Of a DNA stretch of 64,000 nucleotides, positions 9,249 to 17,371 are shown one piece after another. Below the pieces are notes generated by a model. It was given only the letters and a program-made list of their open reading frames with translations, searched no databases and was not told the origin of the DNA. Both the position numbers and the translations under genes were made by a program. The first letter of the stretch is position 1. Each line of letters starts with the position of its first letter. This DNA is from Methylocystis sp. H62 (GTDB taxonomy: Bacteria > Pseudomonadota > Alphaproteobacteria > Rhizobiales > Beijerinckiaceae): positions 152,124-216,123 of the forward strand of contig NZ_JADNQZ010000053.1 of assembly GCF_015709515.1 (NCBI RefSeq), given 5' to 3'.

Positions 9249-10196
9249 CCGCCTCGCGGACACGGCGGCGGCATTCGCGGCGTCTTTCCTGCAGCCTTCC
9301 TGGCCGAACTCGAAAGCCGCTTCCTGGGTGGCGCATCCATCGCGAATCACTTCGACATGATCGCGGGCACCTCAACGGGCGGCATCATCGCGCTTGCCCT
9401 TGCCCACGGAATGACGGCCCGACAGGCTTTGAACATCTACCTCGAGCGCGGCGAGCGCATCTTTCCGCCAGCGGCCGCGCTCAGCAAGGTGTCGAGGATG
9501 CTGCGCTGGGTGTTCAAGCCGAAGCACGACCAAGCTGCCCTCAAGGAAGAACTGCTGCGAATCTTCGGCGACAAAGTGCTCGACGACGCCGTCACCCGGC
9601 TTGTTATCCCGAGCTTCGAAGGGCGCCACGGTGAGCCCTTCCTCTACAAGACGCCGCACCACCCGGACTATCAGAAGGACCGGCACAAGAAGTTTGCGCA
9701 TGTAGCGCTCCACACAACGGCGGCCCCGTCCTATTACCCCGGTGTCGAGGATGACGGTTACGTCATGATCGATGGCGGCGTCTGGGCCAACAATCCGGTG
9801 ATGAACGCCCTGGTCTATGGCCTCGCCTGCTTCGACCTTGCGCGCGAGAATGTGCGCATCCTGAGCTTGGGCACGGGCGAAGCCACCTTCACTGTCGATG
9901 AGCGGGCGCGCAACGGCGGCATCAAAGACTGGGCGTTCATGCGCTCCTTCAATGCGGCCGCACGCGCGCAGTCGCGCAATGCCCTCGGCCAGTCCTATTT
10001 ACTGGTTGGCAAGAACAACGTCGTCCGTATCGACGTACCGGAAAGCGACGCGCCGATCGCAATGGACGACGTGCAGCGCTCGGTGCGTGAATTGCCCATG
10101 GTGGCGCGCAGTCTCATCGAAGGCGCCGGGCATCACATCGAGCGGGTCTTTCTCGATGGCGCGGTCGAAAAATTCATCCGTTGCCCGATGACATAG
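9249..10196 (+). pseudogene. Patatin-like phospholipase, 5'-truncated
   Basis: The frame is open from a TGA at 9246-9248 to 10196 and reads GHGGGIRGVFPAAFLAELE, FDMIAGTSTGG and VMIDGGVWANNP. These are the oxyanion hole, the GxSxG nucleophile serine and the DGG aspartate of a patatin lipase. Only the first dozen or so residues are lost, where homologues read 'ILSLDGGGIRG', and no start codon precedes the oxyanion loop. Starting at the ATG at 9357 would remove the loop, so the gene is probably inactive. Patatins with this FDLIAGTSTGG form occur as CBASS effectors, but no nucleotidyltransferase gene is present beside it. Confidence 0.75.
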
Positions 10197-10676
10197 CTTC
10201 TGATCGGGTATTTGTCCCTACAGGGCCGTCAGCAGACGACGAGAAGGTGTCAGAGACCTCGAACCAATTGCCATCATTGCCCATGCCATGATTGGCCCCC
10301 ATGCAGGAACACTGGCATTCGTGGCCCCGCGCTTCCTGGCACTCCCTCACGCAGACTTCCTGCTCGCGATTGGGCCGGATGATATAGACCCTACCGTATC
10401 GCAGCAGTGCGCGATCGACGAAGTCGTTGCACCACGATTTCGGAAGCTCCCAATAGGCGTCGCTTCCGCCAAGGCGACGGCTGCGAATGTTAAGGTGCTC
10501 ACGGCGCGTCCGCGGAAACTAAACGAGAAACAACTTCTCGTGTCTTCGATCGTACGGTAGTGGCGTGATATCCGCGTGCGTTTGTTCTTCATCGATAGAG
10601 TGAGAGTTCGGCCGGTTTTCCGTGACGGGATGCAGGTGCGAGAGAGGCTCGCGTTGCCCGTCGTGGAGTTTTGGTT
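10197..10676. other. Intergenic region with an inverted repeat
   Basis: Some 480 bases before the DUF932 gene. A perfect inverted repeat ACGAGAA-ACAAC-TTCTCGT lies at 10523-10541 and could be an operator. A 90-codon plus-strand frame at 10288 has no family signal. The last 56 bases form a leader that resembles the leader of parB. Confidence 0.45.
10621..10676 (+). promoter_or_regulatory. Conserved leader, copy A (before DUF932 gene)
   Basis: The stretch reads CGTGACGGG, then CAGGTGCGAGAGAGGCT, then a C-rich block, GTCGTGGAGTTT and the ATG. The same order of blocks with the same spacing stands before parB (11998-12056). Two unlinked genes sharing such a leader suggests common control of transcription or translation. 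Confidence 0.5.
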
Positions 10677-11894
10677 ATGAACATCGATGTTGCGAGCGCC
10701 GCGGCTGCGGGCGCGGGTTCGGCCGGGTTTGCCGACGAGAGCGGTTTCAAGGTGGATCTGTCACGCGGTCAGCGTATCGGCCGCGTGTCGTCGGAATGGT
10801 TTTCCCGTCCCGATGACGAGCGGTTTTTGTCCCTGTCGGAACTGTTCGTCGCCGTTCGCGGCCGCTCGGAGCGCAGCCGCACGCGGACGGTGGAGAGCGC
10901 CGAGATCCAGGTGGAGGCGCGCGGCGCCAACGCCGAGCACCTGACGCTGGCCTTGCCGGGTTCGGACGTTCCGGTCGCGCCGACGCACTGGAGCTTCGGT
11001 CAGCTCTGTAGCCTCGTCGGCGCGCCGGCGAGTTACTTGCGCGACCTGCCAGCCCCTCTCGCCGCCGTCAACCTCCAGCATGGCCTGCTGTCGCATCGCG
11101 CCGAGTTGATCAAAACGCTCGAAGCCGAGGACGACAGGGCGGAGCTGCGCGCCGTCACCGGTCCCGATTATGGTCGTATCTGGGACCATGAACTCGTCGC
11201 CGCCGTGATGAAGATCGCGGGAAACGGAACAGGCGACACGCGTTGGAAAGTTCCTGGCGTCCTCGACTGGGCGAACATGACCCACAATCCCTATGTCGAC
11301 GTCTCCAAGGAGACGACAACGCTTTACGCCAGCGATCGCGACGTCTTTCTTTTTCTCGTCGACGATACGCACCCGATCGAGGCCGGCCGTCTACCGAACG
11401 GCGATCCAGATGTGTTCTTTCGCGGCTTTTATTGCTGGAACAGCGAGGTCGGCTCGAAAACGCTCGGCATCGCCTCCTTCTATCTTCGCGCCGTGTGCAT
11501 GAACCGCAACCTCTGGGGTGTCGAAGGTTTCGAGGAAATCAGCATCCGGCACAGCAAATTCGCGGCGCAGCGCTTCGCCCATGAGGCGGCGCCGGCTCTC
11601 GAGAATTTCGCGCGGTCCTCGCCGGCGCCTTTCATCGCAGGCATCAGAGCGGCGCGCGAACGCATCGTCGCCCGCAAGGACGAGGAACGGGAGGCGTTTC
11701 TGCGTAAGCGCGGGTTCAGCAAAGCCGAAACGGCCAAAGTGATCGCGACGGTTCTGAATGAAGAAGGCCACCCGCCGGAGAGCATCTTCGACTTCGTGCA
11801 GGGCATCACCGCGATCGCCCGCGCCAAGCCGCATCAGGATGCGCGCCTCGAGATCGAGGGCAAGGCCAAAGCGTTGTTGGAGCGCGCCGCCTGA
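10677..11894 (+). CDS. DUF932 domain protein
   Basis: A 405-residue protein of the DUF932 family, a plasmid- and ICE-borne family related to LigD-like or phage-type proteins of unknown biochemical role. Visible family-like blocks are VSSEWFSRPDDERFLSLSEL near the N-terminus and a central segment with DRDVFLFLVDD and FYCWNSEVGSKTLGIASFYLR. The ATG at 10677 follows GGAG with normal spacing; a TTG two codons earlier is also possible. It heads the DUF932-ParB-Toprim-DUF2493 block that is standard in this ICE type, where these genes are thought to support maintenance of the circular form. Confidence 0.8.
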   Translation: MNIDVASAAAAGAGSAGFADESGFKVDLSRGQRIGRVSSEWFSRPDDERFLSLSELFVAVRGRSERSRTRTVESAEIQVEARGANAEHLTLALPGSDVPVAPTHWSFGQLCSLVGAPASYLRDLPAPLAAVNLQHGLLSHRAELIKTLEAEDDRAELRAVTGPDYGRIWDHELVAAVMKIAGNGTGDTRWKVPGVLDWANMTHNPYVDVSKETTTLYASDRDVFLFLVDDTHPIEAGRLPNGDPDVFFRGFYCWNSEVGSKTLGIASFYLRAVCMNRNLWGVEGFEEISIRHSKFAAQRFAHEAAPALENFARSSPAPFIAGIRAARERIVARKDEEREAFLRKRGFSKAETAKVIATVLNEEGHPPESIFDFVQGITAIARAKPHQDARLEIEGKAKALLERAA

Positions 11895-11961
11895 TCATCG
11901 TGACGCAATGACGCCGAGACCACGGTTCTCTGGCGCTGTGCCTTCCTCCTTTTATTTTTCG

Positions 11962-11990
11962 GCGTCGCCCTCAGAGTAAGAGGGCGGCGC
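11962..11990. other. 11-bp hairpin between DUF932 and parB
   Basis: GCGTCGCCCTC at 11962-11972 pairs with GAGGGCGGCGC at 11980-11990 across a 7-base loop. A T-rich stretch lies on the left only, so it does not form a standard intrinsic terminator for plus-strand transcripts. Confidence 0.45.
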
Positions 11991-11997
11991 TGCGCTT

Positions 11998-12056
11998 CGT
12001 GACGGGTTTCAGGTCGAGAGAAAGGCTTTCGGCCGCCTGTCGCGGAGTTTACTTCC
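11998..12056 (+). promoter_or_regulatory. Conserved leader, copy B (before parB)
   Basis: The blocks CGTGACGGG, CAGGTCGAGAGAAAGGCT, GTCGCGGAGTTT and ATG follow in the same order and spacing as before the DUF932 gene at 10621-10676. GGAG serves as ribosome binding site about 11 bases before the start. Confidence 0.5.
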
Positions 12057-14186
12057 ATGGCCAAGACGGCTCAGAAAATCCAGTTGAGCGCCTCGCGCGA
12101 TATCCCCTTCAACAAGCTGGTGCTGTCGCAATCCAATGTGCGGCGCATCAAGGCCGGCGTTTCGATCGAGGAACTCGCGGAGGACATCGCCCGCCGCACG
12201 TTGTTGCAGAGCATCACCGTGCGGCCGGTGCTCGATGAGAACGGCGCCGAGACCGGCATGTTCGAAATCCCCGCCGGCGGCCGCCGCTACCGCGCGCTCG
12301 AACTGCTCGTGAAGCAAAAGCGCCTGGCTCGCAATGCGCCGATCCCCTGCGTCGTGCGCACCGAGGGAACGCCGGAGGAGGACAGTCTCGCCGAGAATAT
12401 CCAGCGCGCACCTTTGCATCCGCTGGACCAGTTCCGGGCCTTTCTGGCGCTGCGCGAAAAAGGCCAAAGCGAAGAAGAGATCGCGGCGGCGTTTTTCGTC
12501 AGCGTTGCCGTCGTCAAGCAGCGTCTCCGGCTCGCGTCTGTCTCGCCAAAACTGCTCGACATTTACGCCGAAGATGGCATGACGCTCGACCAACTCATGG
12601 GTTTCACCGTCAGTTCGGACCACGAACGCCAGGAGCAGGTCTGGGAGGCGATCCAGCGCTCCTACAACAAGGAAGCCTATCAAATCCGCCGGCTTCTGAC
12701 CGAGGGCGCCGTGCGCGCCAGCGACAAGCGGGCGCAATATGTCGGCGAAGATTACATCGCGGCCGGCGGCGCCGTCATGCGCGATTTGTTCCAGAACGAC
12801 GACGGCGGCTGGCTGCAGGACGTTGGGCTGCTGGACCGGCTGGTCGCGGAAAAACTCGAACGCGACGCGCAAGCCATCCGCGCCGAGGGCTGGAAATGGG
12901 TCGAGGTCGCGACCGATTTTCCTTACGGCCATACATACGGCCTGCGGCACATCTCGGGAGAGCGCCAACCTCTGACGGACGAAGAAACCGCGACGCTCGA
13001 CGCTTTGCGCACCGAGGCCGAACAGCTTGAAGAAGCCCACGCCGATGCGGACGAGATTCCCGAGGAAGTCGATCGGCGCCTCGGCGAGATCGAGACCGCG
13101 ATCGCCGCGATCGAGGAAAGGCCGGTCAGCTACGATCCCGTCGAGATCGCCCGGGCGGGCGCGTTCGTCAGCATCGATGGTTCGGGCCGGCTGCGCGTCG
13201 AGCGCGGCTATGGCCGCCCCGAGGACGAAGCGTCGCTCATTGAACCGGACGTTCCCGATCAGGAGAATGAGAAGGAGACCAGCGCCTCGCCCTCATCAGC
13301 ATTAGCCGCTTCCAAGGCTGTCGCGCCGAACGGTGGCGCGGTTCAATCCGAGCCGGCGGAAGACGAGGACGAAGGTCTGCGGCCTCTGCCCGATAAATTG
13401 CTCACCGAACTTACCGCCTATCGCACGCTGGCGCTGCGCGAAGCGGTGGGCAATGATCCCAGCGTCGCCTTTCTGGCGGCGCTGCATGTTTTCTGCCTGA
13501 AACTGTTCTACCATTACGGCTCCGACTCCTGTCTGGAGATCGAACCGAAATCGGTTGCCTTCGGCGCTCAAGCTCCGGGACTTGGCGATATGCCGCTCGC
13601 AACCAAAGTCGACGCGCGTCATCACGACTGGTCGCAGCTGCTTCCCGCCGATCCCGGCGATCTGTGGGACGCTTTGACGACCTTCGACGCCAAGACGCAG
13701 CAATGCCTCTTCGCCCATTGCGTCTCGCTTACCGTCAACGCCGTGCATGAAGCCTGGAGCCGCCGGCCAAGGACCATCGCCCACGCGGATCGTCTCGCAC
13801 ATGTCCTGTCGCTCGACATCGCCGCGACCGGCTGGACGCCGACCGTCGATAATTTCTTCGGCCGCGTCACCAAAGCGCGAATCATTGAAGCCGTGCGCGA
13901 GGCCAAGGGCGCCGAACAGGCGAAGCGCATCGAGCAGTTGAAGAAAGGAGACCTGGCGCGGGAGGCCGAACAGATGCTCGCCGGTTCTGGCTGGCTGCCC
14001 GAACCGCTGCGCACGCCGGGTCGCGCGCTGCATCGATCGGAGACGGCGAGTGTCTCAGACCATGTCGAAAGCACCGTCGAAGACACGGCGGCGATAGAGC
14101 GCGAAACGGCTATCGACGAAATCGTCGATGAAAGCGATGCTGGCGATGCGTCGGTGGACGAACCCCAGGACGTTGCCGCCGAATAG
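12057..14186 (+). CDS. ParB/Spo0J-family protein, large plasmid/ICE type
   Basis: A 709-residue protein with an N-terminal ParB domain (about residues 15-190). The nuclease/CTPase motifs GGRRYRAL and ENIQRAPLHPLDQFRAF are visible, followed by the helix-turn-helix region EEEIAAAFFVSVAVVKQRLRL. The remaining 500 residues are the extended C-terminal region typical of this ICE and plasmid group, rich in acidic segments, with another folded region around residues 440-660. Family members bind DNA at centromere-like sites; those of this long type are not paired with a ParA next door, and none is seen here. It probably helps stabilise or regulate the element. Confidence 0.88.
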   Translation: MAKTAQKIQLSASRDIPFNKLVLSQSNVRRIKAGVSIEELAEDIARRTLLQSITVRPVLDENGAETGMFEIPAGGRRYRALELLVKQKRLARNAPIPCVVRTEGTPEEDSLAENIQRAPLHPLDQFRAFLALREKGQSEEEIAAAFFVSVAVVKQRLRLASVSPKLLDIYAEDGMTLDQLMGFTVSSDHERQEQVWEAIQRSYNKEAYQIRRLLTEGAVRASDKRAQYVGEDYIAAGGAVMRDLFQNDDGGWLQDVGLLDRLVAEKLERDAQAIRAEGWKWVEVATDFPYGHTYGLRHISGERQPLTDEETATLDALRTEAEQLEEAHADADEIPEEVDRRLGEIETAIAAIEERPVSYDPVEIARAGAFVSIDGSGRLRVERGYGRPEDEASLIEPDVPDQENEKETSASPSSALAASKAVAPNGGAVQSEPAEDEDEGLRPLPDKLLTELTAYRTLALREAVGNDPSVAFLAALHVFCLKLFYHYGSDSCLEIEPKSVAFGAQAPGLGDMPLATKVDARHHDWSQLLPADPGDLWDALTTFDAKTQQCLFAHCVSLTVNAVHEAWSRRPRTIAHADRLAHVLSLDIAATGWTPTVDNFFGRVTKARIIEAVREAKGAEQAKRIEQLKKGDLAREAEQMLAGSGWLPEPLRTPGRALHRSETASVSDHVESTVEDTAAIERETAIDEIVDESDAGDASVDEPQDVAAE

Positions 14187-14209
14187 ACCTCCCCGAGGCC
14201 GACCACGAG

Positions 14210-14243
14210 GGACTCGCCAGCAATGGCGGGTCCCTTTCGCTTT
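14210..14243 (+). terminator. Hairpin with T-rich tail after parB
   Basis: GGACTCGCC pairs with GGCGGGTCC over a 6-base loop (14210-14233), followed by CTTTCGCTTT. It looks like a weak intrinsic terminator or attenuator between parB and the Toprim gene, whose ribosome binding site comes directly after. Confidence 0.45.
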
Positions 14244-14256
14244 GGAGGGCGTACAT

Positions 14257-15297
14257 TTGTCCAGCCCAGCATCAGAACTGGCGCGCCGTCTCGCGCGCGA
14301 GGCCGAGGCGGTGTGCCGCCATTATCTCTCCAACGGCCGCCGCCACGGCAACTATTGGCTTGTCGGCGATGCGCGAAACACGCCCGGCCGCAGCCTGTTC
14401 GTTCGCTTGAGCGGGCCTGAAAGCGGCAAGGGCGCCGCTGGAAATTGGGTTGACGCCGCCTTGGGCGAACATGGCGATCTGCTCGATATTATCCGCGAGG
14501 CGTGTCGCCTCGACGACTTCCGGGATGTGGTCATTGAGGCGCGGCGCTTTCTCAGCCTGCCGCAAACGACACCGGGTTCGGTCCACCCCCGAATTCAGGC
14601 AATCACGCCCATCGGTTCGCCTGAATCGGCGCGACGCTTGTTTGCTATGTCGCGCTCAATAGAAGCCACAATCGTAGAGACGTATTTGCGCCATCGTGGA
14701 ATTACGGCGTTGCACGAAACCGCAAATCTGCGCTTCCACCCACGCTGCTACTATCGGCCGGGCCACCACTCGCCGGTTCAGATCTGGCCCGCAATGATCG
14801 CCGCCGTCACCGATTTCGACGGCAAACTCACCGGCGCGCATCGCACCTGGCTCGACCCGTCCGGCCACGACAAGGCGCCAATCGAGACGCCGAGGCGAGC
14901 GATGGGCTCTCTCCTTGGCCACGGCGTCAGATTCGGCGTGGCGCGCGACGTCATCGCGGCTGGCGAAGGCATCGAAACCGTGCTGTCGCTTCGCTGCGTC
15001 ATGCCCGCCATGCCGATGATGGCGGCGCTGTCGTCCGCGCATCTCGCCGCCATCCTGTTTCCTGCATCGCTGCATCGCCTCTACATTCTTCGCGAAAACG
15101 ATGCGGCGGGCGATAATGCGGCGGCGATCCTGGTCGAGCGTGCAACGGCAGCCGGGATCGAGGCGATTATCCTGTCGCCGGCTTTTGACGACTTCAACGA
15201 CGATCTTCGCCGCCTCGGCGTCGACGATCTGCGAGCGGCGATCAGAGGCCAGATTGCTCCGGAAGACGTCGCCCGCTTCATGAGATTTCCGGCGTGA
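14257..15297 (+). CDS. Toprim domain protein (primase-helicase-like)
   Basis: A 346-residue protein with an N-terminal zinc-poor primase-like region and a C-terminal Toprim domain, the fold used by primases and topoisomerases. The first Toprim motif is AAGEGIETVLSL with its Glu, and the second is ILRENDAAGDNAA, where the usual first Asp of the D-x-D pair is a Glu followed by Asn-Asp. I chose the TTG at 14257 because GGAGGG lies 7 bases before it and no ATG fits. It follows parB and a hairpin, as in related ICEs, and presumably serves replication of the excised circle. Confidence 0.82.
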   Translation: MSSPASELARRLAREAEAVCRHYLSNGRRHGNYWLVGDARNTPGRSLFVRLSGPESGKGAAGNWVDAALGEHGDLLDIIREACRLDDFRDVVIEARRFLSLPQTTPGSVHPRIQAITPIGSPESARRLFAMSRSIEATIVETYLRHRGITALHETANLRFHPRCYYRPGHHSPVQIWPAMIAAVTDFDGKLTGAHRTWLDPSGHDKAPIETPRRAMGSLLGHGVRFGVARDVIAAGEGIETVLSLRCVMPAMPMMAALSSAHLAAILFPASLHRLYILRENDAAGDNAAAILVERATAAGIEAIILSPAFDDFNDDLRRLGVDDLRAAIRGQIAPEDVARFMRFPA

Positions 15298-15628
15298 GCC
15301 GATACGGGGAAGGTAGCGCGCGAACTCATGTCGGACTTGTCGCGCCGGCTCGGCGCGCTTTCCAAAAGCTTCGGAGAGGACCGCGGCTCAGGCCTTCATA
15401 GAGGGCGACCTTGCGGCAAGCGGTCCGGCCCGCAATGGCTGCGGGCTGACTATTTTCCGTCGCGCCCTAGGGGCGCTTTACAGCGCGAACAAAATAGCCA
15501 GCCCTCCGCCATCCTCCACTTCGTTTCGGCCCTTCGCTGCGCTTCGGGTGCAAGCCCGGCCCGCCCGCCACCTTTCGTCGCCACGAAGGCCGCGAGGGTC
15601 GCGGTCGATCCGACGAAGGAAAGCGCAA
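15298..15628. promoter_or_regulatory. Long leader before the DUF2493 gene
   Basis: Roughly 330 bases without a gene. It contains a CGCCCCTAGGGGCG-like palindrome near 15464-15477 (one base longer on one arm), and a stretch from about 15505 to 15625 whose blocks CCGCCATCCTCC, TTTCGGCCC and TCGCCACGAAGGCCGCGA recur, slightly altered, before the DUF736 gene (21750-21840). This points to a second shared leader type in the element. Confidence 0.4.
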
Positions 15629-16567
15629 ATGACGACCGAACGCGACAACCCAAGCTTCGAGCCGCCGCAGTCTTCATCCCCGACCGATCGCGTTCTCGCC
15701 GAACTCCAGCTTTACGGCTATCGCCCCTTACAGGACGAACCAGACCCGAGGCCGCTGCCGCAAGCCCAAACAATCGCGGGCGCTGTCTCCGATATTTTCG
15801 ACGCCCTCGTCGCCACCTTGGGCGACACCCGCGTCGAACCCGATCTCGAAGAGTTGCTCTGGTCTACCGTCAATCTTTTTCACCGCGCCATTGCTCGCAT
15901 CGAGCGCGAACTGGACGACAACGAGCAGGCGCAGCGGCGCGGTCAGAAGGAACAGGACGGCTCCGAAATCCGCTCGGTGGAACTGGAGCGCCTCATCGCC
16001 GAAGGACAGACGCTCATCGAGCGGCGTGACAGCATGGAGCTGTTCCGCGATCACGCCGCCGACCAATTCGAGCGCCACGCCGGCTCAAACTGGCGTCCGC
16101 GCTCGGGGTCAAAGGTCAACCATCGCGCGCTGACCGCGGCGATGATCGACAGCCGGGATTTTCTCGCCGCCAAACGAAAGTCCGAAAACGATGTTTTGCT
16201 CCCTGTCGGACCCAAGGTCGCCTTCACCGGCGGGCTCGACTTCAACGATCATCGCGCAATCTGGGATCGGCTCGACAAAGCGCTGGCCAAGCACCCCGAC
16301 ATGGTGCTGCTGCATGGCGGCAGCCCCCGAGGCGCCGAGATCATCGCCGCCTGCTGGGCCGACAATCGCAAGATCGCTCAGATCGCCTTCAAACCGGACT
16401 GGGCGCGTCACGCCAAGGCGGCGCCGTTCAAGCGCAACGACCAAATGCTCGAAACCTTGCCGATCGGCGTCATCGTTTTCCCGGGCTCCGGGATCTCGGC
16501 GAACCTCGCCGACAAAGCGCGCAAGCTCGGCATCCCCGTGTGGAATTTTGCCGACGGCGGCGCGTAA
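15629..16567 (+). CDS. DUF2493 (SLOG-fold) domain protein
   Basis: A 312-residue protein whose last 120 residues form a SLOG-like Rossmann domain: VAFTGGLDFNDHRAIWDRLD, LLHGGSPRGAEIIAACWA and VIVFPGSGISANLADKARK. This superfamily binds nucleotides or their derivatives. The first half is helical and charged. The ATG at 15629 follows AAGGAAAG. It closes the plus-strand maintenance block; the stop codon lies within a small hairpin (16556-16575). It is conserved in related ICEs but has no experimentally defined role that I know of. Confidence 0.82.
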   Translation: MTTERDNPSFEPPQSSSPTDRVLAELQLYGYRPLQDEPDPRPLPQAQTIAGAVSDIFDALVATLGDTRVEPDLEELLWSTVNLFHRAIARIERELDDNEQAQRRGQKEQDGSEIRSVELERLIAEGQTLIERRDSMELFRDHAADQFERHAGSNWRPRSGSKVNHRALTAAMIDSRDFLAAKRKSENDVLLPVGPKVAFTGGLDFNDHRAIWDRLDKALAKHPDMVLLHGGSPRGAEIIAACWADNRKIAQIAFKPDWARHAKAAPFKRNDQMLETLPIGVIVFPGSGISANLADKARKLGIPVWNFADGGA

Positions 16568-16640
16568 ACGCCGCCAACTGCATCGCTGGTGGAGAGATGT
16601 GATGCGTGACGTGAACGCTTATTCTATTCGAATTTCCACG

Positions 16641-17348
16641 TCATGCCTTACTGTAGCGCACATATAGACGGTCGGCGTTGGACCAGTTGATCGCCGCCAT
16701 GACGGACTTAACGTAATCCGCGGCCTTTGCGCCGAAATCCATCTGATAGGCGTGTTCGAACATGTCGAGGACGAGCACCGGATCGCCGCCAGCGATAATT
16801 TGCGTGTGATCGTTCGCCCAGGAATTAACGAGCCGCTTGCCATGCTTGTCATAGGCGAGAATGACCCATCCCGAACCGCCGCCCAGCGCCTTGCCCATGC
16901 CGACGAATTCGGAGCGCCAGCGATCGAACGAGCCAAAGTCGCGTTCGATGGCGTCGTTGAGCGCCGCGCCCGGCTTGTTCGCCTCGCCGAGGCCAGCGAA
17001 ATAGACTTCATGCAAGATCATGGAATTGGTCGCGATCAGTTCCTCGCGCTTGAGGCCGTTGATCTGGAAGCCCGGCGCCTTGTCGAAATCGAGCCCCGCC
17101 AACTGTTCGGCGATGGCGTTCAATCGCTTGACGGCGCCGACGTAGTTATTCTCGTAATGCGAGACGAGAATTTTCTCGGACAGACCTTTGATTTTCTGAG
17201 GATCGAAAGGCATCGGCGCGGCGACGTGAACCGCGCTCTTGCGCGTCGGCGCGGCCTTGTCTTCCGCCCTCGCCGTGTTTGCCGCGAACGCCGCGCCAGC
17301 CGTTGCGGCGGCGCCGATGAAATGTCTGCGGTCGATGTCTTGCGTCAT
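16641..17348 (-). CDS. chrC: Iron superoxide dismutase with Tat signal (ChrC type)
   Basis: A 235-residue Fe/Mn-type superoxide dismutase. The metal-ligand regions are SHYENNYVG, NSMILHEVYF and LDMFEHAYQMDFG, the last replacing the usual D-x-W-E-H-A-Y signature Trp by Phe. The N-terminus DRRHFIGAAATAGAAFAANTARA has twin arginines and a hydrophobic stretch, indicating export by the Tat pathway to the periplasm, unusual for this enzyme family. AGGAGG lies before the ATG at 17348. It is the last gene of the chrB-chrA-chrC unit, and superoxide is a by-product of chromate reduction, so detoxification is its likely task. Confidence 0.9.
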   Translation of the reverse strand: MTQDIDRRHFIGAAATAGAAFAANTARAEDKAAPTRKSAVHVAAPMPFDPQKIKGLSEKILVSHYENNYVGAVKRLNAIAEQLAGLDFDKAPGFQINGLKREELIATNSMILHEVYFAGLGEANKPGAALNDAIERDFGSFDRWRSEFVGMGKALGGGSGWVILAYDKHGKRLVNSWANDHTQIIAGGDPVLVLDMFEHAYQMDFGAKAADYVKSVMAAINWSNADRLYVRYSKA

Positions 17349-17371
17349 GTTCAGCCTCCTTGAGTTGTCGA

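Noticed and set aside
9249..10196. Active CBASS locus at the patatin gene
   Set aside because: No CD-NTase or accessory genes lie nearby and the patatin lacks its start and first residues.
10288..10560. 90-codon plus-strand frame before DUF932
   Set aside because: No start signal or recognisable pattern; it covers a region with an inverted repeat and a leader.
11962..11990. Strong hairpin as rho-independent terminator of the DUF932 gene
   Set aside because: The T-rich run lies on the wrong side for plus-strand transcription and gives an A-run on the minus strand.
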